Notes under the pieces: generated by a model
Seen by the model: only the letters and a program-made list of their open reading frames with translations
What the model was told of the DNA's origin: nothing
The model's database searches: none
NCBI GenBank assembly: GCA_021732945.1
Contig: JAKFWB010000142.1
Span: 1-18,560, forward strand
From: Porphyrobacter sp.
GTDB lineage: Bacteria > Pseudomonadota > Alphaproteobacteria > Sphingomonadales > Sphingomonadaceae
DNA length: 18,560 nucleotides
Direction of reading: 5' to 3'
Made by a program: the position numbers and the translations under genes
Shown: positions 7,369-13,768 of the stretch, piece by piece
How positions within the stretch are numbered: position 1 is the first letter of the stretch
Layout: each line of letters starts with the position of its first letter

Positions 7369-10300
7369 TCACGGTGTCTCACCCACACGTGTAGCGCAGT
7401 TCGGAGGCTTGACTTGTCGCAGTCCCATTGCCGACAAATCTAACACGAGCGGTCTGAGCACATCTCGCGTCGCCGCGCCACCTTGGGCAAGGACATCGAT
7501 GAAGTCCTCCTGATTGGGTTGGCCGAGAGCCAATCGATAGATCAGTCGTTGCTTACGAAGCCGAGCAAATTGCACCATGTCGCGGCCGAAGGGACGTTCA
7601 AAGACGTGACGTTGCACTTCGGCGCCATCGAACAGCCACCAAGGTCGTAGTCCGCTAGCGTCGGCCAGATCGCCAGCGAGCCTCTGAAGGCGCAGCCATG
7701 GAGAGCCGGGCAGTCCACCATTCAGGACGCCATCTTTGAGGCGTTCCGCAAGGCGGCGCCTGACGACCAGCCCTGCATAGCGTTGAACACGCCCCTCCCT
7801 CTGTTCCAAATCCAATGGGTTCGATGACAGGTCCCAATGAACAACGCGCGAGCACCAGGGATGGAAGTCTAGCCCCTCTTGACCAACTGAGGTGGTTGCA
7901 AGGACATGCGGCCAGAAAGGGGTGTTGAAGCTGCGGCGCACTTCGTCAGGGCGTGCGGGTGCTGCCGATACAGTCGTGCTTTTGGACACCGGTTCGGCCT
8001 CCGCGTCGCCGAAAGGGACCGCTACATGACAACGAACAGGTATCTTGTGCTTCTGTCCGCCGAGACCATGAAAGCTGAAGCTGCCGGCGCGCAGGCCGAG
8101 CGAAGCGTAAATATCTTTGAGCAAGCCGGGTGCGCCTTCAGGCAGATTCTGTGTTCGAAACCAGCAGTGTTCATCCAGAACACTCTCCAGTCCGCCTTCA
8201 ACGGAAGCACGCATTACCTTGTCGACAGCATTGGTCCCCGGCAGTGACGATAGAATCACAGGGTTATCGAGATAGGCCCGAAAACCCTGCCAGCTAAGCT
8301 CAACAAGCTCGGCAAACCGGCTTGGATGGAGAACTGATGGATCGTGCCGGTATAGCGCACGGCCTAGGACAATTCCCGGAGCGCCCATCGCGTGGTCAAC
8401 GAGATCCTCAAGCTCGAGTGGAGACAAGCGATCAAGGGCAGGAGTTCGACGCCATTTCGCGATCGCCGAACGTGCTGCACGATCATCGCCGATGACGCCG
8501 CTCCACGCTTGGGAAGACAAATCGAGCATCGCCGCCCGGCTCTCGATTGCACCAATTACCATCGCTATCGAGCGGTGCGCCCTTCGCGCCTTTGCAGTGC
8601 CTTTTTTCACGATACCCTTGGGAAGGTTCGCGAGGATCTGGCGACGAACAACCTTGCGTGCATCCGCAAGCTTGACGCCTTTCGCCTCCAACGGATCTGT
8701 GTTTTGGATCAGCCAAGGTGACGGGTGAAAGGCTGCCAAGACCGGACCCGGTAGTGCTGAGAGTTTAAAACGCCGCCGCCGATAGGCCTTTTCATAGCCA
8801 CCCCGGGCATTCGGCAAGTTGTGCGCCTCGACACCGAAACTCAGTAACGCAGACACGCTTGGTGGCGTTGCGCGAAACCGACTGAACATAAGGAGCTTCG
8901 GATCACCCCCGGCCTCCTTCCAGCCCCCGTCGAGTGGCCACCATGGCAAGGAGGGCGCGACCCACGGCAACGAAAGCAGCCTTGGCGGTGCAATGACGTT
9001 CAGCGCTCTGAGCTTTGCGTCGGGCCAACTCGCAGGCGCCTCAAGACGATTGCGCGCCTCGCGCGTCATCTTGGTGAGCTTGGGCGCAGCTTTGATAGTC
9101 GCTCGCTTCCAAGCCATGTAGCGCGGCCCGAGCGATTGCGCCGGCAGCGGCACCGATGACCAGTATGGCAACGCGTAACTCCCGTCCTCTTCGAAGCTCT
9201 CAACGAGATGGCGGTATACGCGGAAATCTTCTGCGCTGGGCTTTGCATCGAGAAAACTGGTGGCTGCGAGCACGTCGACAGATGCTACGCTGTCCCGTTC
9301 AGTTCGGGAAATCACCGGTGTCAAAAGAGCCCGCAGCGCATCGCGAATTTCACCCGCCTCAATGATCTCTGCCTCTCGATCAGGGTGGCCACCATCGACG
9401 TGGGCCGCAATGTCGCGAAGTTTGTCCCCAAACCGGGCAAACAGATCCTTTGCGCTAGTCCGAGCGCCGTCGCCGGCCAAAAAGCCAACTAGTTCGAGCA
9501 GCTCTGCATGTGCCAGTACGCCTTGGCTTTCATCCCACCGGGTACTCAACAACCGGTACGGTGTCGCACTGAGCAGCAAGATGGCTGGCCTTTTCGTGGA
9601 AGCCGGAGGATTCAATAATGCCGCAAGGAGCGGGTCTGCATCCCGGTCATCCAGGATTTGCCGGTAACGTTGAAATTCGTCGAGGATAACGAGATCGGGC
9701 GGTTGATGGCGCAGCGTTGCCAGCGCGAGCGCTCTGCGAAGTTTACCTACGAATGCAGTCGGCGTAATAGCCTTTTTCTTTGATGCAGGGTCACCTCGCA
9801 ATTCCTGATCCATTCGCCCACGCACTGGCTCGCCGAACACTGTCGCCAGCGCTTCACGAAAACGCTGGGTCAAATGTGGCGGCGGTGTTGCGAGCTTTTC
9901 CTCAGCCTGTTGAACAAGCGAGCACCATGAATCTCCGACATTGAGTCTTAGAATGGCTGGATCGAGATTTCTCGCAAATGCCGGATAGGCACGCTCGAGG
10001 AGGACCTTGAGATAGGCACGCTCTTCCTTGCGACCGCTGGTCAATCGGGCACGAGATCCCGGAAAGGAGGTCCCTGGGGTCAACGCGTAAATCAAGACTG
10101 GAGTGTCAGGGCGCGCCGCCACCGCAATCAACGAAAGCCGATCAGGGGTGCTTGCTGCGGCAAGTCGGCTCTTCTTGTCGAGGAAGCCGACGACCCTCCC
10201 CTTGTTTTGGTGCGAAACGGCATGTCCGTTCGCAATATAGTATATGATCAGAGGCTTCTGCCCATCGTGCGACATCCGCCTGGCCACCTCTTTGGCGACG

Positions 10301-10419
10301 ACGGTCTTCCCCAATCCGACTTCATCGGCAACCAGGAAACGCCGGAGCCCGGAGGTATCCGCGAACGCAGCCAGTGCAGCTTCCACCGCAGCTTGCTGAA
10401 AAGGTTTGGGATCACTCAT
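7369..10419 (-). CDS. SF2/SNF2-type DEAD-like helicase (1016 aa), defence-associated
   Basis: This is a large ATP-driven DNA or RNA translocase. The N-terminal lobe has a Q-like FQQAAVEAAL (7-16), Walker A ADEVGLGKT (31-39), Walker B ILDEFQ (245-250; DEFQ in place of DEAH) and LLLSATPYRL (281-290). A long insertion of about 500 residues, rich in Arg and Trp, separates it from the C-terminal lobe. That lobe has ATTSVGQEGLDF (841-852), VVHWDLSSNP (859-868) and the motif VI QREGRVQRYAG (873-883), which carries the arginine finger. The ADEVGLGKT form is typical of SNF2/RapA-like helicases, the same broad class as DISARM DrmD. The ATG overlaps the stop of the PLD gene (ATGA), so the two are translationally coupled. 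No nuclease motif is seen in it, so the PLD protein would be the cutting partner. Confident as a helicase; target unknown. Confidence 0.85.
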   Translation of the reverse strand: MSDPKPFQQAAVEAALAAFADTSGLRRFLVADEVGLGKTVVAKEVARRMSHDGQKPLIIYYIANGHAVSHQNKGRVVGFLDKKSRLAAASTPDRLSLIAVAARPDTPVLIYALTPGTSFPGSRARLTSGRKEERAYLKVLLERAYPAFARNLDPAILRLNVGDSWCSLVQQAEEKLATPPPHLTQRFREALATVFGEPVRGRMDQELRGDPASKKKAITPTAFVGKLRRALALATLRHQPPDLVILDEFQRYRQILDDRDADPLLAALLNPPASTKRPAILLLSATPYRLLSTRWDESQGVLAHAELLELVGFLAGDGARTSAKDLFARFGDKLRDIAAHVDGGHPDREAEIIEAGEIRDALRALLTPVISRTERDSVASVDVLAATSFLDAKPSAEDFRVYRHLVESFEEDGSYALPYWSSVPLPAQSLGPRYMAWKRATIKAAPKLTKMTREARNRLEAPASWPDAKLRALNVIAPPRLLSLPWVAPSLPWWPLDGGWKEAGGDPKLLMFSRFRATPPSVSALLSFGVEAHNLPNARGGYEKAYRRRRFKLSALPGPVLAAFHPSPWLIQNTDPLEAKGVKLADARKVVRRQILANLPKGIVKKGTAKARRAHRSIAMVIGAIESRAAMLDLSSQAWSGVIGDDRAARSAIAKWRRTPALDRLSPLELEDLVDHAMGAPGIVLGRALYRHDPSVLHPSRFAELVELSWQGFRAYLDNPVILSSLPGTNAVDKVMRASVEGGLESVLDEHCWFRTQNLPEGAPGLLKDIYASLGLRAGSFSFHGLGGQKHKIPVRCHVAVPFGDAEAEPVSKSTTVSAAPARPDEVRRSFNTPFWPHVLATTSVGQEGLDFHPWCSRVVHWDLSSNPLDLEQREGRVQRYAGLVVRRRLAERLKDGVLNGGLPGSPWLRLQRLAGDLADASGLRPWWLFDGAEVQRHVFERPFGRDMVQFARLRKQRLIYRLALGQPNQEDFIDVLAQGGAATRDVLRPLVLDLSAMGLRQVKPPNCATRVGETP

Positions 10420-12254
10420 CGCCGTGACTTCTGATCATGGCCAAGTCCGACTCTCAGGGTGACCCAAAGAGCGCCAAACCGCTTCAACAAGTCGGCCATT
10501 TCTGGATCCTCTTGGTCCGCATGTTCCATGATTGCCGGCAGATATTGCGACACACGGCGTTCGATCTCATGGAAACGTGCTGGACTCCGCGCCCATGCCG
10601 CCATCATCTCCTCCAACGTAGGCAGAACTGGATCAAGCGCGATATCAGACACGGAGTTTGCTTGTTCAGCTCGTTGTTCCACAGTCCAATCGCCCTCCCC
10701 GTCGCGACCATCATCTGCCAACAAACCGGCAAGCCAGAGAAGAAACCCTCGGGCACCTAGGAACCGCACAAATGCGGCTCGATCGCGATCCTCGCCAAAC
10801 GGAGGCTCCGCTGGTGCGCGTTGCAACCAAGCAAGCCCGAGTGAACCGCGGCTAACTCGCAGGCGAACAAATTCGCTTCGCTCGGCCGGCAAGACATGGC
10901 CGAGCATCAACCGGTTGTTTCCACGCGGCCATGCCAAGAGCGAACCATGAAGTGTGCCGACCTCTAGCGCGATGTCAGCTTCGTCTGGGTGCGGGCCATC
11001 GGGATGGAAATCGGATCGATGGTCAAGCGCGACACCATTCTCAGAAAGTTCGATCGTCGCGGCCCAGCGCGCGGCCACCTGAGCTCGCGCTCTCTCGAGA
11101 GCCTCCTCTTCCAACTCTAAATCATCTGCAATGTGCTCCATGCTCGAAGCTGAGGCCAATCGCGCAGTGCCAATCAAGGCTCGCAGCCCCCGCTCGACCG
11201 GTTCGGTAATTTGAAGCTCGGCAACAACTTCGGCGTTGCGTCCTGTCCACGCCCGCATTGTAGCGTTGGCGCTGCCGAGCCATAGCGTGCGCTTGCGGCC
11301 GTCACGCCAGAACAACAGTTTCGCGTGAAGTCCCCGACCAATCTCCTCCTCTTCGTCACGATCAGCGTTGTGGTCCTTATCAGTGCTTTCCTCCGAGGCG
11401 GGATCACCTGCGGGATATTCTGGTGCGTCGAGCGCAAGAAGATCATCGAAGGCGCCTAGAGCCGGTCCGACCCGTTCGATTTCACGCATTGTCGTCAAAA
11501 GCACCCGGCGTGCCGACGTCCGTCCCGCTGACAGTTGGCGAGAGAAAAATGTCTTATCAACGAAGGGACTGACGATTGTGACTTCGTCCGCTGTGTCGGG
11601 CGGCACCGGAGCTTGCTCGACGCCCCCTCCAGGGTGCCATCGAATTTGTTCGACAGTGACGCCAGTCGGTGCCCGCCACTGCAGCTTACCAATTTCGCGA
11701 ACCAATGAGGCAGGCCGAAGCCCTTTGAGATCGGCATGCTCGGCCAAACTTCGGGCGAGATCCACAATTCCAGGGATAGCACGCGCCCCAGTGCCACCTG
11801 ATACCAAGAGGAGACCCATGTCTCGGTTAACGCATTCAGTGAGGTTGCGGCTTCCGATCCAGAGGCGCCAAGTCACGACATCGTCGTCCGAACGGATCCT
11901 GACTAACGCAGCCTTCGGATGCCAACTCTGCCGTGCTTCATCAAAGGCGACTTCACGAACGAATTGATCAAGCACTGCAGCAATTCGGGGCGTCCTGCGC
12001 ATTCTAGCCAACCGGCCGCGCTGGATCACAATACGAGTTTTCCCTCTCAATCGCTCTACGGCGTCGGCAAAATCCGAAGCGCTGCCTCCACCACTGTCAT
12101 TGTCCTTGCCGGCAAGAGCAAGCAACGCAGCACCGATCGAACCAAGGTCAGCCGAGTAGGAGGCGAGCAAGGCGAGCTCGACGTGCTCATCTGGCCCAGG
12201 GCGCAGCCCTTCGAGGTATGACAATGCTGGCCAGCTTTCAGTTTCGGCGCTCAT
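10416..12254 (-). CDS. phospholipase D-like (HKD) nuclease, 612 aa
   Basis: Two HKD-type half-sites can be read: WHPKAALVRI (H112, K114) with LWIGSRNLT (131-139), and LHAKLLFW (H310, K312) with LWLGSANAT (324-332) and NAEVV (340-344). PLD-superfamily nucleases use a pair of such sites, one His forming a covalent phospho-intermediate, and need no metal. The halves are joined by a segment that includes a strongly acidic stretch (residues 286-304, many Asp/Glu), probably exposed. The C-terminal 230 residues have no motif I recognise. It overlaps the DUF6361-like gene upstream and the helicase gene downstream by 4 bases each. PLD plus helicase pairs occur in several defence systems (DISARM DrmC, Mokosh II). 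It is most likely the DNA or RNA cutter of this module. A lipid-directed role is possible but less likely in this context; no signal peptide is seen. Confidence 0.8.
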   Translation of the reverse strand: MSAETESWPALSYLEGLRPGPDEHVELALLASYSADLGSIGAALLALAGKDNDSGGGSASDFADAVERLRGKTRIVIQRGRLARMRRTPRIAAVLDQFVREVAFDEARQSWHPKAALVRIRSDDDVVTWRLWIGSRNLTECVNRDMGLLLVSGGTGARAIPGIVDLARSLAEHADLKGLRPASLVREIGKLQWRAPTGVTVEQIRWHPGGGVEQAPVPPDTADEVTIVSPFVDKTFFSRQLSAGRTSARRVLLTTMREIERVGPALGAFDDLLALDAPEYPAGDPASEESTDKDHNADRDEEEEIGRGLHAKLLFWRDGRKRTLWLGSANATMRAWTGRNAEVVAELQITEPVERGLRALIGTARLASASSMEHIADDLELEEEALERARAQVAARWAATIELSENGVALDHRSDFHPDGPHPDEADIALEVGTLHGSLLAWPRGNNRLMLGHVLPAERSEFVRLRVSRGSLGLAWLQRAPAEPPFGEDRDRAAFVRFLGARGFLLWLAGLLADDGRDGEGDWTVEQRAEQANSVSDIALDPVLPTLEEMMAAWARSPARFHEIERRVSQYLPAIMEHADQEDPEMADLLKRFGALWVTLRVGLGHDQKSRR

Positions 12255-13480
12255 CCGGCAACCTCTACAAGATCAGTCAACAGCGTGTGGACCTGCCCCC
12301 AACGGTAGTGCAGCGGTCCGGCGAGCCCATGTTCGTCGGTCGCCCATTCGCGTCGCCGAGTTCGACCGTTCGGTGTTTGAGCAAGTCGTGCGCGCGGACC
12401 TTTGCGTGCTTCGGCCGCGATATAGATGTCCAGTAGCTCGTCCAGATCGTGGCCACTGCTTGTCGCCCACGCCCGCGTAGCTGCCACGACCGCATGCAAC
12501 TTCGGTGGCAGTGCGCCGATATCCTGCTCTAAGCCAGCCAAGTCGAGCGAGGCCGCGGCCGATCCATGCGTTTCGATCATTTGAGCGAGGTGATCGCGGT
12601 GACGGCGCATAGACTGTCCTTTGTCCTCCTCCTCGACAATCCGCTCGAGCAATGCGTCATAGATTGCCCGACCTATACCGGCGAGGCTGGCAGCCTGCCG
12701 CGCGCGATCGAGGGGAGTGGCGTCACTGCCAGCAACCGCTAAGGTTTCCTCGTCCCATAAGCTCTCGGAGGGCGCCGTCTGAGTGCGGGCCAATTGCGCA
12801 AGAAGCGATAGCTCATGCGAACCGGGACGGCGCAATTGCGAAAGTCGGTCCCTCAGAAATTCGGCCTCGATCGAATCCATCTGCAGCGATATGTCGCCAC
12901 TGAGCCAGTTTTTGGGTCGGTCCGGCATCAGCACAAATGGTGGCTCATAACCAAGCAGCGGCTGATCATCGTCGTCAGTGGCACCGCCAGCAGCCTTGAG
13001 TAATCGGTGCGCTTGCGCGCGCGAAACCGCGCGTCCGTCTGGGCGCGGTCGCAAAATCCCCCAAGTGGCCAACGCATTCCAATAGACCGTTGAAGGGGGT
13101 TGGCTCGAGGGCTTCGGGAATATGCGACTTCCAATAACCTGCGCTTCGCCCGCGTCGCGTAATCGCCCTGCCAAAACGCGTTCGCGCTCCTGCAGCGCAC
13201 GTTGAGCGGCCGGACCCGTCAGGCCGGCAAGATCGCCAAAGTGCCACGGAACGAAGAGCGCATAGCGAGCGCGGGTGTGCAGTACCGACGTTCCGGGAAA
13301 GAAACGATCAGCGTATCTTTGGTGAATTGTAAGGAATCCAATCTCGTCGCGCACTCCCATAGACTCTTCGTCCATCTGCGCCTTGGCTTTGGCCAGGGCG
13401 TCGCGCGACAGAAAAGTCCACCCGAGCGCAGGTTCGGTTCCCGCTCCAACCTTTCGGCGAGTATTTTTCGCCATCACCAT
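12251..13480 (-). CDS. DUF6361-like protein, first gene of the defence operon
   Basis: This 409-residue protein resembles what I remember of the DUF6361 family. Near the N-terminus it has ALGWTFLSRDALAKAKAQMD, then DEIGFLTIHQRYADRFFPGTSVLHTRARYALFVPW (about 45-79), in which the FPGTS...TRARY...PW pattern is the recognisable core. Later come IFPKPSSQPPSTVYWNALATWGILRP and Arg-rich helical parts. No Walker, nuclease or membrane motif is visible. Family members sit beside PLD and helicase genes; I know of no proven activity. A role as adaptor or sensor for the helicase-PLD pair is inferred. The start may be the ATG at 13480 or the one two codons later (13474); a GGGG(AT) at 13489-13493 could serve as ribosome site for either. 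The stop overlaps the PLD start by 4 bases. Confidence 0.7.
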   Translation of the reverse strand: MVMAKNTRRKVGAGTEPALGWTFLSRDALAKAKAQMDEESMGVRDEIGFLTIHQRYADRFFPGTSVLHTRARYALFVPWHFGDLAGLTGPAAQRALQERERVLAGRLRDAGEAQVIGSRIFPKPSSQPPSTVYWNALATWGILRPRPDGRAVSRAQAHRLLKAAGGATDDDDQPLLGYEPPFVLMPDRPKNWLSGDISLQMDSIEAEFLRDRLSQLRRPGSHELSLLAQLARTQTAPSESLWDEETLAVAGSDATPLDRARQAASLAGIGRAIYDALLERIVEEEDKGQSMRRHRDHLAQMIETHGSAAASLDLAGLEQDIGALPPKLHAVVAATRAWATSSGHDLDELLDIYIAAEARKGPRARLAQTPNGRTRRREWATDEHGLAGPLHYRWGQVHTLLTDLVEVAG

Positions 13481-13584
13481 TGTTCAATGATCCCCAATTC
13501 ATTCCCAAGCTACACGGCGCACCTGCGCGATGCCTCGCGAGTGAGGATGTCCATTTTTGTCATGTCCCTCATCCAACACCCAAA

Positions 13585-13603
13585 TGCGACAAACGTGGTC
13601 GCA
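13585..13603. promoter_or_regulatory. 19-base dyad, candidate operator
   Basis: TGCGAC and GTCGCA are exact reverse complements separated by seven bases. The dyad lies about 30 bases downstream of the likely transcription start of the leftward operon, a place where a bound repressor could act. No regulator gene is present in the window. A 6+6 match arises by chance fairly often in GC-rich DNA. Confidence 0.25.
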
Positions 13604-13640
13604 CGAGTTCTGGACGACACCGATATGGCCTTGTTCTTTG

Positions 13641-13646
13641 ATTATA
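13641..13646 (-). promoter_or_regulatory. candidate -10 box of the leftward defence operon
   Basis: On the minus strand this reads TATAAT, a perfect -10 hexamer in otherwise GC-rich DNA. The best -35 position, 17 bases upstream (TCATAA, 13669-13664), is weak, so an activator may be needed or this may not be a promoter. It would give a leader of about 150 bases before the DUF6361-like gene. Confidence 0.35.
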
Positions 13647-13768
13647 GAAAGTTAGCAATGCGCTTATGAGAAATCGATTGAGCAACCTCGATCGAACATT
13701 GAAGCTTGTGCACGCCCTTGGCGAAAGCAGTGAAGGGCCTGCCTGAAGCGATTGCTGGATGATTCTCG

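Larger units (their letters stand above)
13481..13768. other. divergent intergenic region between the two putative defence operons
   Basis: This 288-base spacer separates the leftward DUF6361/PLD/helicase operon from the rightward AddB/AddA-like operon. No convincing gene is seen in it. It contains a perfect -10 hexamer on the minus strand (13641-13646) and a 19-base dyad (13585-13603). Part of it (about 13600-13680) is more A/T-rich than the flanking genes. It is the natural place for shared control of both operons. Confidence 0.55.

Noticed and set aside
7369..13480. Assignment of the three-gene operon to DISARM
   Set aside because: A PLD protein and an SNF2-type helicase fit, but the DUF1998 protein, the DrmA helicase and the methylases are missing and a DUF6361-like gene is present instead.
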